Part shown: positions 1 to 11,561 of the stretch, one piece after another
Position numbering within the stretch: the stretch's first letter is position 1
Layout: every line of letters starts with the position of its first letter
NCBI GenBank assembly: GCA_018257865.1
Contig: JAEUBA010000055.1
Location: 1-64,000, forward strand
DNA from: Stereocaulon alpinum
Lineage: Eukaryota; Ascomycota; Lecanoromycetes; Lecanorales; Stereocaulaceae
Direction of reading: 5' to 3'
DNA: 64,000 bases
The notes under the pieces: model-generated
Seen by the model: the letters and a program-made list of their open reading frames with translations, nothing else
Databases searched by the model: none
Told to the model about the DNA's origin: nothing
Made by a program: the position numbers and the translations under genes

Positions 1-330
1 CTTCCCTATTTCCCTCTACGCCAGAACGAGCGAATCAAGCGGAGGTTTCAGGGTTTAACGAGGCTTTTAAGGACACAACAAGGGATTCAAGGGGAGCTTC
101 AGCAGCTACAGAGGAGCCTTCTTGGGGGCTTCCAGGCCTATTCGTTGAAGGGGAGCGTTAGAATATCACCTCAGGCCTGTTGCTTAGTCAACCGCTAGCG
201 CGCCACCACCCAGAGCACATAAGTAGCTAGCAGTCCCTACTAGAGAATCTACAAGTTACCCTCAATATTCCAAAGCCTTTCAATGATGACGTCCTAGTTC
301 ATCTTCGAAGGATCAAAAAAGACATCAACA
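1..330 (+). other. Unidentified coding-like fragment at left edge
   Basis: Frame 1 is open from the first base to a TAG at 196-198 (65 codons), rich in Gln, Arg and Leu, so it could be the 3' end of something beginning outside the window. After several stops a second coding-like stretch runs from about 241 to a TAA near 346 in another frame. I recognise no domain in either. A decayed gene or transposon remnant is possible, but no terminal repeats or transposase motifs are visible. From here to 630 I see only the presumed leader of the next gene. Confidence 0.2.
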
Positions 331-630
331 ACTCTCAACTCACGTAAAAGCAAGTGTTGATGAGGGATAGTTCATACCTACTACTGACTTCGGATTGCTG
401 GTTGCTAGGCCAGAGTGGCTGGGCACTAGCGTCAGGCCTAACGCAAACCCTGAAGCCCTACAGTTTCTCGCCTAGCCCAGCCCCGCCATCTCGATTACTG
501 TGCCTGCCACTTCACCAATCGCCAGCCTCCAGCGCGACAGCAAGTATGTACCTCGCCCAAGGTTCACATTCTAGCAATATGCATCTCAAGAGCATAGTGT
601 ACATTCCACAACAACGAAATTACGACCGAT

Positions 631-3102
631 ATGAATTTGGGTGACTCCAATCTCAAACATGTCAACACAAGCAGACCTCAACTTGTTCACTCTAGTTCCA
701 AGCAATCCGTCACTGCATCGGACGACTATTATTCACTCACCTCCGAAGCATCGAGTAGCGATGAACGCAATACTGTCCGCCAATATGAGACTCCTCCGAT
801 GCACATGCGACCCGCAGATGAGAGTCGCGACGCTCTGCAATCCGAAGCCAAACAGTCTGAAGCAACCATCCCAACAATTAGACCAGTCAAGCACAAGGAT
901 CCAGCAGACGAGGACCTTGAGAAAGCAACCACGGGCGGGGAGCATAAGATCAGGCGGAAACCAATATCATCCTCCTCATCCCAGTCAGAAACCACTATCA
1001 TGCGGAGACCTATCGACGAAGTCAGCCCCCCGACGCCTGGAGTCGACGATACACCCTACATTCAATTTGCGATAGACCAGTTGACACGCGATGAGGAAGT
1101 GGCAGGTCCGCGACACGAAGGTTTGGGGAGCGAAGCATCGTACCCAGTGGACAGGATCGTCCCGGACCAGGGTTTGGGCTATTATGATCAAAGACTACGA
1201 GGGCAGTATCCGGACCCGGAAAGGCGACGCCAGGACTCACCTCGTAAGTCACTACCTACCTACTCTATAGATTGGTATCTAATCCTATTCACAGCTCCTG
1301 AGAGTGTCCTTATACCTACAGAACCGACAACAGAGACCTTGAGATACCCAAAGCTTAACTTCGTACCCCGCCCACTTCGAGTCGCATCTCTCGCCATCCT
1401 CCTCCTTTGCTGCCTCCTCATGATTGCAGGCCTCCTCTTCTGTGCTATATACCCGACAAATCGCAGTGGCTTATGGGCATACGACGGCGTTGGTACAGGC
1501 CGCTACTTCGTCTTCCAATACCTGCCTACCCTCATTGCGAGCCTTATCATCATCTGGGTCCTGGTCATCCAGGGCGCAATCTATCGAGTCTTCCCATTCG
1601 TCACGTTGGCACATGAACAGGTTACGATGAACTCTGCGGTTCTACGCGACTCGGCGCTATTTCCAGCCAACTATTTGTTACCCAATATGTCCTTTTTCAG
1701 ACACCAAGAACCTTTGCTAGGCCTTTGTTCTATAACATTCTGGCTCGCGCTCTTTACTATCCCCTTGCAAGCCTCCCTATTCCAGTCACGATTTTATCTC
1801 CCAGAAGGCGTTTGGAAATGGACCGCAGCGCAACCAATTGCGTGGACGTTATTCGTTCTATACCTCCTTCTGGCGATCGCGCTGGTATTTCTCCTAGTTA
1901 GGTTCGCAACTCGTCAGACTGGACTCAAATGGGACCCTGTATGCCTAGCAGACATCCTCTCACTCTTTCATCGTGCAAATTTCCTGTCGGACTTCCAACG
2001 GTCGGAGATCGAGGGCTCTCCGTTACAAAACTTTCCAGCAAAGCATCTCAGACTAGGCTACTGGATGACTTCGAACCACACGAACGAAGCATTCTACGGG
2101 ATTGGAGAGGAGAATGTTCCCGTACGACGATACTCGTTGGAACGAGGCAAGATGAGAGCAGTTACCGACCTGTCGAAATTCGACCTGGAAGGACAGCGGC
2201 CCAAGGAGTCCTCCACATTCGACACACTGGAAAGAGATATATACACACCAGATGTGCGGTATAGGTGGCTACCATGGTTCCTCAAAGATGGATTCGTGGT
2301 TGCATGGATCATCATCGCCCTGGTTCTCATGATCGCTTTTGTCGTGGTTAGCTTTGTCAACAACGCGGTGAAAACGGGCTTCCTCCCCATGTTACCAGCG
2401 CCAACGACACCTCAAGGTTTCTCACCAGCAGATTTCTTGTACAGCTTCGTTCCCGCTTTGATGGGCACAATCCTCTTCCTCGTATGGCAGCCTATCGACA
2501 TGTATTTCCGCGCTCTCCAGCCCTTCGCCAACCTTTCCAGTCCTCACGGATGCTCGGCGGACAATTCCCTTTTACTCGACTATACCTCGCGCCTACCTAT
2601 CGAGGTCACCTTGACAGCTGCTGTGGATGGACACTATAAAGTCGCATGGATCTCTTTCAACGGCCTCCTTGCTATCACCCTACCTATACTAGCTGGCGGA
2701 GTATTCACGGCCCAATTCGTGGTCCATTTGCAGAGCGTCCGCATGGCAGCTGACATGACAGGCTACTATGCACTAGTCGTCTTTGTGATTATATACGCCC
2801 TCTCGTTCCTCATCATATGGCCTGGACGAAGGCGAGAACTACCACACGACATAAACACCGTTGGCCAGCTCATCAGCTTCTTCTACCAAAGCCCGCTGCT
2901 CAGCGACGACGCCTTCAGGGAGCCAAAGAGCAAGATCGATTTACAAACCAAGCTAATTGGGACGCCGAGGGGCGAGAAAGCAAGTCCGAAGTACGCGTTT
3001 GGAGTATTCACAGGACAAGATGGAATGGAGCATCTTGGGATCGATAGGCTCGAGAGGCCTGGGTCCAGGGAGATGTCCATTACGACTTGGATGAAGAGAT
3101 GA
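631..3102 (+). CDS. DUF3433 domain multi-pass membrane protein
   Basis: Two exons, 631-1243 and 1295-3102, give 806 aa. The 51-bp intron (GTAAGT..CACAG) is in frame, so an unspliced 823-aa form is also open. The first ~210 residues are polar, Ser/Pro-rich and probably cytosolic. Then come about eight hydrophobic segments in two sets of four, separated by a ~120-residue polar loop. Each set has the pattern of the fungal DUF3433 family (helix, G-x-G-rich loop, helix with YLPT or FVPALMGT, then W or Q followed by an aromatic/Pro pair). Many DUF3433 proteins are over 1000 aa, so this is a short member. The molecular function of the family is unknown; plasma-membrane or wall-related roles are only supposed. 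The ATG at 631 is the first in frame after upstream stops. Confidence 0.8.
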   Translation: MNLGDSNLKHVNTSRPQLVHSSSKQSVTASDDYYSLTSEASSSDERNTVRQYETPPMHMRPADESRDALQSEAKQSEATIPTIRPVKHKDPADEDLEKATTGGEHKIRRKPISSSSSQSETTIMRRPIDEVSPPTPGVDDTPYIQFAIDQLTRDEEVAGPRHEGLGSEASYPVDRIVPDQGLGYYDQRLRGQYPDPERRRQDSPRKSLPTYSIDWYLILFTAPESVLIPTEPTTETLRYPKLNFVPRPLRVASLAILLLCCLLMIAGLLFCAIYPTNRSGLWAYDGVGTGRYFVFQYLPTLIASLIIIWVLVIQGAIYRVFPFVTLAHEQVTMNSAVLRDSALFPANYLLPNMSFFRHQEPLLGLCSITFWLALFTIPLQASLFQSRFYLPEGVWKWTAAQPIAWTLFVLYLLLAIALVFLLVRFATRQTGLKWDPVCLADILSLFHRANFLSDFQRSEIEGSPLQNFPAKHLRLGYWMTSNHTNEAFYGIGEENVPVRRYSLERGKMRAVTDLSKFDLEGQRPKESSTFDTLERDIYTPDVRYRWLPWFLKDGFVVAWIIIALVLMIAFVVVSFVNNAVKTGFLPMLPAPTTPQGFSPADFLYSFVPALMGTILFLVWQPIDMYFRALQPFANLSSPHGCSADNSLLLDYTSRLPIEVTLTAAVDGHYKVAWISFNGLLAITLPILAGGVFTAQFVVHLQSVRMAADMTGYYALVVFVIIYALSFLIIWPGRRRELPHDINTVGQLISFFYQSPLLSDDAFREPKSKIDLQTKLIGTPRGEKASPKYAFGVFTGQDGMEHLGIDRLERPGSREMSITTWMKR

Positions 3103-4739
3103 GCCGATTCTACATATACTTGTCACCGCAGTTTAGCGAAGGAGCTTGGTGTTCAACGCATCTACACGGCTGGCGCATGATTAGATGGGTCATGTTTCAC
3201 GACATTGAGGAGTTAAACGATCAATAACTATCTACATAAGACTGTAATATTAATATGTAAGACCACATCATCTTGCAGGTTTGCTAACTATAGCTCTTGA
3301 AATCAAAGATGCTGCTATAGTTTATGACAACATACCCCTTCGTATGTTCGGGTACCGCTAGTTCTTGGAGACCTATCTGCCCTCCTTTGATTGAACCGAC
3401 GCTACAGACCCATCTCTGCTCTATGGCTGATCTCCCGATGCGCTGGATCACTTGAGCATGTACCAATCATAGCTGCAGCCCTGCAGGAACAATTTTTGGC
3501 ACTCCCAAGCATGTTCTCCTTCACATGAAGCTCAGGCAAAGAATATCATCAATCATACCTCGACATATGCGCACACCACATTCCCCATCACAATTCACAT
3601 TGCCACGTATTCAAGCAGAGGCTCCGGCATTCAACTCTCACATCCAATTGCACTCCGTGAATATATATACTTACACCCATGTACCTTATATCTGTCAGCC
3701 AAGTCACCTGCATGTCCCCGAAAACATTCTCACAAACCCTTTACCTCGCACAACCCTTTGCTTTCCCTTCGCACACCTCTCCATTCTCCCTTCCTCCCGC
3801 ATAACATCACTCCCCTCTCCATCCTTCCGTCATCGCAGTGGCCCCTCCCATCCCTTCCCCTCGGCATTCCTCCCGCACAGTATCATCGTGACCTCCCTTA
3901 ATATCCCCCCCCCCACCTTCCTCTTCCTCTTCCACATCCGAGTACATACCAAAGTACCTGCAACATCCCGACCAACCAGTATAATAGTAATAGCATATAA
4001 TCCCGACCCACCGGTACTACGTGGCAAATGATTTGATCTACCATATATATTATCAAGTGATCGTCGTACCCGCATACAGTATGCAAAAGGTATGCATGAG
4101 GTATGCATATGTATAGAGATGGAGGGAGATGAAGATCTGCACCCTGCGTTAAGTATGCGCTAAGTGAGCATAAGGTATGTGGGTTTTGAGGGAGGTGATA
4201 TGGATGGGGACGGATGGGGACGGGGACGGGGACGGAACCCTGCGTTATAAAGGTAGGGATGTAGGTAGGTGTGCGAAACTCTCGAGTCCTTCGGAACCCT
4301 GCGTTCAGTAGATCCGGAGGAGTGGGGTTTGCGAGGGTGTTGTGGGGAGATGGAGGCTGCGATTGATAATCGAGTCCGTCTTACGCTGCGTCATGAGCAA
4401 ATGTGCAGTGTTTGTGTGAAGATGGGTCCGTGTAGCATAGTTTGATTCGGTGAATACTACATAGGTACCTTAGTTGAGGTCACTGTGCTGCTGTGTAGCA
4501 TAGTGGGCAGTAAGTGCGTAGACCCAACTTCAGCTACCCATGTAATTGGTGTGATAATGTAGCAAGCACCCACAAACGTGACAATATGTCCATAGAAAAT
4601 CTTCCCGTTACATATGTAGATCCTCCCAATTAAGTCCATTATAACCCAATTTTCCCCATTATCGTGCGCCTATCCAATGCCCAGAACACCATGCTGTCAT
4701 CTTATCATATTGTCATTAAGCTCCTGCAACCTGATCCCA
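3103..4739. other. Gene-free stretch with a C-rich to G-rich switch and short repeated words
   Basis: No supported gene. About 3560-3950 is strongly pyrimidine-rich on the + strand (line 3781-3840 has 29 C and 5 G). About 4120-4350 is G-rich and holds short tandem GGGGAC units near 4200-4235 and three copies of the word CCCTGCGTT near 4143, 4238 and 4298. A 168-codon open frame through the pyrimidine tract looks like a by-product of composition. Confidence 0.6.
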
Positions 4740-6156
4740 TCAGACACTTGCAGTAGTATCAGCTGCAGAAGCCCGCTCATGCGCCAAGCCCTCCGCACTA
4801 TCGCCCCAACTAGCCCTCCCCCTACTCCTCATTGCCAAACTGCCCCTTCCGTCACTCATACCACAACTACCATCAGCAACACAACTGCCTTTCTTGAAGA
4901 GACTCTCGAAAAGGACTTTACATGCATGATGGCTTGTGGAGATGTAGATTACTGAATTCCAGAAACCCATCAGAGAGAGCACAATGCCGGCTGCGTAGGC
5001 GTATTCTACTGATACCGACTCAGGATGGATAAGGCTGTAGACGCGATTGATAGACGAGGGTACCCAGGTGACAAGAAGCGAGACGAAGAAAAGAGACGCG
5101 ATCTTGGTGTAGTTGTATGCGGCGCGGTTCGCTTCCATTGCGGCGCGGTTCCGACGAATGCCGCCGTAGGACATCTTGTGTGGCAGTGCCGGCCTCGAAC
5201 TGACGTTCACGGTATAGCTCTTAGAACTCATATCACTAAATCTGCCAGCTTGATCTTTTGGGGCATACGCATCGCTTGCGATAGTTGGCATAGAAGACGG
5301 GAGTGAGGCGAATTCTCTAGTGACTTTGATGGTGCTCGGGTCGTAAGAGGGGAATGGGAGGTCGTCGACTGGGACATTGAAAGCGCGGAGTTGGTGGCGT
5401 TTTTGAAATATGAAACGCCCGGCAAGTAGGTAGATAGAGAGCGATACTACGATGCATACCCTGAAACAATCAGTAACAGCAGGGAGGGTAGAGATCTGAT
5501 CGTCAAGTCTAGGGATTCTCACCAGGCTGGGCCGTAGCAGACCGCGACGCGGAGGAAATCCCAATGGCCAGATATCCAACACCAGAGCTAGTATTCGAAG
5601 TAAGCTCTCATGCCTAGGCTGGTCATGAGGAATTTTGGCATACCACTGCTGAACCATACACCTTGCCTCTTCCAGGAGTATCAACAAAGATCAAAGCAAA
5701 GGCGATTACGAATGTGGCGCCGTAGCACATCAAGAAGTATTTCCACTCCTGGGCTTTCAGTTGTTGCGCGTTATATTTCTTGAAGAGTGTGAGGTAGACA
5801 TTTATTGCCATAGCCAAGTTCCAGAGAGCGTCCGCAGGGACGAACCTGTCGAAAGTAAGCGAGTCCATGCGAAAACTTGCCTCTATCGTATCTCACATTT
5901 GGATCAAGAACGCCTGGAATTGGCAAAGATGTGAGTTTTGACCTTGGCGAATAGGCGATTCTGACATCAAGGTCGCGACGTTGCAGAGTGTGTTTCCCCA
6001 TGACGCGTAGAACACAAGTCGATTGATTGGTTTTCGAAAATTAGGTGACGAGATGAATGTGATGAATATAAAAATCGTTCCAACTAGCGAGAAACATGAT
6101 GCAACTCTTTCAGTCGTTTCCAACGAGCTCAGCTGATTGTTCGACAAGGGAGCCAT
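4740..6156 (-). CDS. cAMP-receptor-like seven-transmembrane GPCR
   Basis: Four exons (6156-5897, 5845-5644, 5587-5523, 5460-4740) encode 415 aa. Seven hydrophobic segments are visible: five before residue ~200, then a ~130-residue polar third intracellular loop, then two more helices and a Ser/Gly-rich tail. Helix 2 has an N-R-L-V-F-Y-A-S-W-G-N motif, and a WCWIS motif precedes helix 5, both typical of the Dictyostelium cAR-like class of fungal receptors (the GprH/GprI type in Aspergillus). Such receptors are thought to couple to Galpha and cAMP signalling in carbon sensing and sexual development; the ligand is not known. Start: the in-frame ATG at 6156. All three introns are 51-62 bp with good sites. 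The fungal class is recognised; the exact ortholog is not. Confidence 0.85.
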
Positions 6157-7759
6157 GGTTGCCAAAAGTTGTTATCAGTCTCTAACCTTATATAGGTCTT
6201 CCATGTAAGGAAGGAGCAGCATAGAGTCTAGCAGTGAGGCTACAAGCAAAATCTTCAACTGATGTTGTTCGGTATCGTAAGGTCAACAGAGTCGCCAGTG
6301 CAGCAGAGAGTGTAGTATTGGCGCAAAGGCCGGCTCAACGAAAACGCTAGTGGTGAGGCCGTAGACGAACTCACTATATCGTCTAACCTTGATTTCACAG
6401 GATCGATAGACTTGAGAGAGCAGGGTAGAGTCTAGTTTTACTAGCAACCCCTATACTTGTGATTGTTGGGGCGGAGGGAAGAAACGATCAGTCGGGACAG
6501 AGAATAAAAACTCAAAGATACGAACATGACTTCAAGAGGACGAGATAAAAGCGATCCCGATAATCTATACATACGGCAAGATACCGTCACCGAGATACTT
6601 TTCGGGAGGTCACCCAGCCCGGGCCATCTGTATGGTTGTCAGCGTTGTGCAGTAGGTGCGGGTAGTGGTCCAGCTGAGCCAGCGGCATGTCTTACATCAG
6701 CGCGCACCCCGTAAAACACACGTCAGACAATCTAAGCTGACCAACGGTGGTCATGGCGGCCTGGATCACGAGCTGATACTACACTTGCATGAAACCTCGC
6801 GTAATTCGAGCCATACAATGACTTCGGGATCTTTCTTCAGAAAGGTGTGGTGGACAGGGTGTGGGAAACACAACGCATCGCGTGTGGGGAGAGTGGACAC
6901 CCCGGGGCGGTCGGAATTAGCAACTAAGGCCAAATGCAGTTACCCGTGGCGATCTGAGCAATACTACTAAAGGATATGAAAGTCTGGATTCTTGAATCAG
7001 CTTCTTGCCCAGTCATTTTAGCGGAAATGGGCTTCGACATACTGAGCGTTGGATTGGGCACAACGTCCGAGCTTATCCTTTCCAGGTATCTATTGGGTAC
7101 CGCCAGCTGACCATGCAGTAGGATGTCAAGCCACGGATGGTTTAGGGCCCCGTGACTAAGACTATTAATGGAAGTTTGGCCCCTAAACAATTATCCCATG
7201 GGGGCTGGATTGTCCGTCGGCAACATGACCGTCATTTACCACCATCGATCATCAATGAGCGTCCCTCTGTATGGAAAAGTATAGTCTCAATCAGGCCATA
7301 CACCACATTTCGTAACTGGTGGTTGATGCCAGTGGGTGAAAACCTTGAGGGCCAGACTGCGTCTCCTCAATAAGGTTTACTCTCATTCTGCAGGGCGTTG
7401 ATGATCAATTGCCACTAGGTCTGTTTGCCCCTCCCTTACAAGGCTATGGAGGCTGGCTTTTAGTTATAAGTCGACGTCTCGCCGCGGATGTTCCCGTAGC
7501 TAAAAAGCCATGTCCATCTGTCATCTGTCATCTGAGCTTAATTTTGAGGATTTTTCAGATTGGCAGGTGTTACCTTATAGCTCTGCGTAGAGATTCTACT
7601 GTTTTGAGACGCTTATGTTGGTTGGGATGTGGTTCAGCTCCGTCGTCTCTGGCATCAACAAGCGAAAGCAAGACGCTGTGGACTACACGAGAACCTACAA
7701 TGACCAAGACATCCAGATGTTGTGGTTTCGATGATTCGCGACCTAGCGTCGAGCTGCTG
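6157..7759. other. Intergenic region, no gene seen
   Basis: Upstream of the receptor gene and downstream of TOP3. Only short open frames without family signatures. I see no tRNA and no repeat of note. Confidence 0.5.
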
Positions 7760-10059
7760 TCAAGGCTGGCCACTGAAAACGTACTTCCTGCAAGCCTGGT
7801 GAGTGTCTAAATTAGCCTTATCAGGCAAATCCATTTGTTCGTAATGCAATCACTTACCGCTTTCAAGACCCCCACTTGTTGCTGTGTTCTAATAAAGACC
7901 GCTTTGTACTGTTCCAGCGTCTCGTATACGAAGTCATTGCGGCTTTTTGTGCCGGCACATATCTCTTTCATCTTGATTTCCATCTCTTTGCGTAGGAATG
8001 GCTTGCCCAAGCTCGTCTCCAAGCCTATACCGTCGTAGCCTTCGATTAAGGCCACGCCGAGGGTTGTGGGTATGAACTGCTGTACAAACCCTCCACCTCC
8101 GCCTCTACCTGCGCCTCCTGCGCTGCTTGCCCCTCTACTACCTCTCCCACCTCTTCCCCCACGATTGCCTCTGCCATTGATACCATTGGTCTGAGCATCG
8201 CCTGTTCGAGGCTGCGTCATGACATACTCACGTTCTTTGATTTTGGCGATGTGATCGGCCATGGTCGCGTCGGTGCCGATGCCGTTGGCGTCCATTAGGC
8301 TGATAAGCTCGGGTTCAGTGAGATAACCCGGCGCAGTGGTCTCACCTTCCGTTATGTTGGCTTCGGTAGGCTCAAAGCTCTCGTTTAGGTTGAATTTGGG
8401 TAACGGTTGACTGCTTGTCCATTTCTCGTACGGGTAGACATCGAGGTAATTCCTCTCTAGCACAATCAAGCCAGTGGCCGAAAAGGTCTCGTCGCCATAT
8501 TGAATCTCGACAGTCGTAGACTCTCCTGTGGCATCCTCAGAGCAGCAAGCGAGGAATCTACGGACGACAAACTCGTAGACGCGGCATTCTTCACCAGCGA
8601 GCGAATAAGAAGCCACATAATTGACTGGATGAATAGGAGGATGTGCTTGGTCATTGTGACGGCCTCCTCGGGGCTGCTTAAATCCTCCTCTCAACAGTGT
8701 CTGTGCGTAGCCGCCCCAAGCATGATCTTGACCCTGCTTCTCAATGAGCTTCTTTAGATCCATGCCTTTGTCAAATGTATCGGTCTCTGTACGAGGATAG
8801 CTTATCCACCCTTTGTTGTAAAGGTCTTCGGCGATCTATGGATCCATCAACACCAGATGCAGGATATTGACGAGGAAACTTACCTTCATGACTCTTTGAC
8901 TGTCCATCCTGAGGTACATGCTTCCGAGCTTTAGGAGCTCTACTGTCGTCAGTGGCAAAGGTCGCCATTTGTTAGTTGGTTTTTTCTGTAGCTTGATCAC
9001 TTTTGCGATGCGGGCCGTGAGGCATCTTTCGAAGAGGATGACTACAGAGGCGCGATCGAATAATCGATGCCGGCGCCAGGAAAATGTGACTTCCATGTCA
9101 TCCCGGTGGTACATTACTTTGATGCTCCAGAACTTTTCCGGTACAAATTTTTGGACCCTGAAATACCTATCTACGACGAAACCCAGAGTGGGAAATTGGC
9201 AAGATCCTACGGGAAAATCAGTAAACCTCGGCAAGTTCAATGGCTGCCAAATTTGTATGGCTGACCGTAGCTTATAACACGGTCTGCAAGGTCTCCTCCC
9301 AAGGTCTGCAAGGTGAGAGATGTATATCGAGTAAATGCAGCACCTAAGCGGAGATCGACCTCTATCCTTGCCGCAACAGCATTGACTTGTCGATCATCAA
9401 GGTTGACTGGATTCTGAGCAGCTCTGATAACATGCCTGAAGCGCGAGCGGTTAAAAATCGTATCACATAGCAGTACGTACAGAAATTCACGTACGCTCTC
9501 TCGGTATTGCTGAACTTGGCTCGTTTGACCTCAATGGTTCGATTGCTCTCGAAGGCAGCCTGCCGTACTTCAGAACCAATGTGCTCCCCTTCAAGATCAC
9601 AGTCCGTCCAGATGAACAGAGCCTCAGCATATTTGGCTTGACTTGCAATGTTCGCTGCGATGGCTTTCTTGTCCTAGCGCTGTCTGAGCTACGCCTGTCT
9701 GGTCAATGCCGCAATCATACCTTGTCAACTTCAGTCTCCACAGGAGCGTCAAAGAGCTGTCCAGGGCTACATGAACTCCACTGTCGATATGCCTGGGTAA
9801 ATTCGAGTTTAGTAAGATGTCCAAGAACGCTCGTCATGGTCACTGAGCATTGGCCCCAGGGCGAGCTGAAATTGAAATCAAATTCGTAGTTCTTGACGAA
9901 AGTATTACCCCTGATACTGTGCTACCGACAAATTAATCATACGTCCTATTTGAACATAACAGATAGACTTACAGTATTGAAATGACCTCCACTCAGATGC
10001 TGAGCAACGGACTTGGCGATTGACGGCTTCTCAGCAACGCAAAGGATCTTGCGTGCCAT
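7760..10059 (-). CDS. TOP3: DNA topoisomerase III (type IA)
   Basis: Seven exons (10059-9973, 9921-9721, 9673-9495, 9435-9266, 9206-8884, 8835-7858, 7795-7760) encode 657 aa, the size of yeast Top3. The protein opens with the TOPRIM strand ILCVAEKPSIAKSVA; the acidic WTDCDLEGEHIG motif (metal site) follows. The catalytic Tyr is about residue 333 in ISYPRTETD. The region TPGYL..LI..MDANGIGTDATMA is the conserved type IA C-terminal core. There are no C-terminal GRF or CCHC zinc fingers, unlike animal TOP3A. A Gly/Arg-rich run with RGG repeats (about residues 535-570, + strand 8090-8190) interrupts the core. The last exon has only 11 sense codons and ends SGQP. Top3 works with the RecQ helicase and Rmi1 to dissolve double Holliday junctions in the nucleus. 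Confidence 0.95.
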
Positions 10060-10344
10060 GCCAGCTTGTTACCCAATCCTCTCCTCTATCTCCATTCGAT
10101 CCCATGTTGTTTGGTCATTAGTAGTGACCAGATCGCGTAGAATGCGCGTCAAGCTGGACTTGAACTTCGAGCTTCAGGCTTCATGTAATTCCCCACCAGT
10201 AGGTACCGTAAACAGCACTCACGCTAGGCTCGTCCCGAGAGAAAAGACCCTGCATCATGATCGGCAGTCAAGGCCCGTCATCGATTGTTCTTCACTTTCC
10301 CACTGTTTACACTGTTTTCATCCAATAACCACACAATCTCTAGT
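10060..10344. promoter_or_regulatory. Divergent promoter between TOP3 and DUF1295 gene
   Basis: Only 285 bp separate the two ATG codons, which point away from each other, so core promoter elements must lie here. No TATA box is obvious; the stretch just before 10345 is pyrimidine-rich, as usual before fungal start sites. Confidence 0.6.
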
Positions 10345-11561
10345 ATGGCTCTACCTGTGATCAGGAACATTGCTGATTGCACTGATTTCTACAAGACCGT
10401 CCAACCATACGTGCCCCAACTCTACGACCTACCACAACAGATTTTCGACAATATCACCAATCTTCAGGCACTCAAAGTCCTCTATGTCTCTACGAACCCC
10501 TTGATCTCTGCCTTCGCAATCTCATTGTTCTTGGCCCCTATATTCTTGCTTGTCTCCGAGGTCAACAAGAATTACTCTCAAGTCGACCGCTGCTGGAGCC
10601 TGCTACCTACACTGTACAATGCCCATTACACGCTGTACGCCCATGCTGCAGGCCAGCCCGCGCAAAGACTGGACACTCTACTCATGTTCAGTTGTGCCTG
10701 GAGCGTAAGGATGTTGGTCAAGTGTGATGACAGATGTACTGATTAGAACAGGCGCGCTTGACCTACAACTACTGGCGCAAGGGAGGTTACAGCATTGGCT
10801 CTGAAGACTATAGATGGGATGTCCTCAAAGAGAAGATCAATCCCCCGTTATTCTTCGTCTTCAATGTCGTCTTTATCTCGCTGGCTCAAAGCGTGAGAAT
10901 ATCATTTGATCCTCGTGGCGTACCCTCACATATCACTGACGCTTGCACCCAGGTTCTGCTCTTCTTAATTACTACACCCACATACATACTATTGCTCGCC
11001 GCGAAAGGCAATTCTTTCCAGACCGCCGACGTCGTCTTCTCCAGAACATTGGGAGCGTTGGTGTTTCTGGCTTTCTACGCCGATGGGCAGCAGTGGAGTG
11101 AGTGACACCCAACTCTAGTCATCAGAGTATCATAGTCTTCGATGCAGAGGCTGACTGGACAATTTCCAGCCTACCAAGGAGCGAAAAAAAAATACCAAGA
11201 GACAGCCAAAGTGCCGCAAGGCTTCCATCAAGAGGATCTGGATCGTGGATTCAATACCACTGGCCTCTTCGCATACAGTCGTCATCCCAACTTTGCAGCG
11301 GAGCAGTGCGTCTGGGTTGTCCTCTATGGCTGGTCTTGCTGGGTCACGCAAATCTACTACAACTGGTCCGCCATTGGACCGATCGCCTACTTGATCCTTT
11401 TCCAGGCATCCACCTGGTTTACGGAGCTCATCTCTGCTAAAAAGTACCCTGAATATAAAGAGTATCAGCGGAGGGTTGGAATGTTCCTGCCAAAGCTTCC
11501 TGGGGGGCCCCCTGGCGACTTCAGTGACAAGCGTGGTTCTCAACCAGCTTCAGCAAAGTAA
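10345..11561 (+). CDS. DUF1295 family membrane reductase-like protein
   Basis: Four exons (10345-10704, 10752-10892, 10953-11097, 11170-11561) give 345 aa with about six or seven hydrophobic segments. The central part (SQVDRCWSLLPTLY, then TYNYWRKGGYS and DYRWDVLK) and the C-terminal FAYSRHPNFAAEQ and KYPEYKEYQ motifs are those of DUF1295, related to the steroid 5-alpha-reductase and isoprenylcysteine methyltransferase superfamily. The C-terminal Arg-His-Pro-Asn pattern is where this superfamily binds cofactor. An ER oxidoreductase role is likely, with substrate unknown. The ATG at 10345 was chosen because the upstream extension has no ATG. It is divergent from TOP3. Confidence 0.85.

Noticed and set aside
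354..644. 96-codon plus-strand frame overlapping the DUF3433 start
   Set aside because: It starts at TTG, not ATG, and overlaps the better-supported gene; no motif.
1244..1294. Coding reading through the first intron of the DUF3433 gene
   Set aside because: The frame is open, but donor, acceptor and length are typical of local introns and the spliced Pro-rich junction reads better; left as the less likely form.
3525..4031. 168-codon plus-strand ATG frame
   Set aside because: It lies in a pyrimidine-rich tract; its His/Pro/Ser/Thr-heavy composition is what such DNA gives by chance, and it has no domain.
6570..6640. Minus-strand words resembling the 3' part of 5S rRNA (GGGTGACC, GTATGT)
   Set aside because: The 5' half and the internal control regions do not match, so there is no support for a 5S gene.
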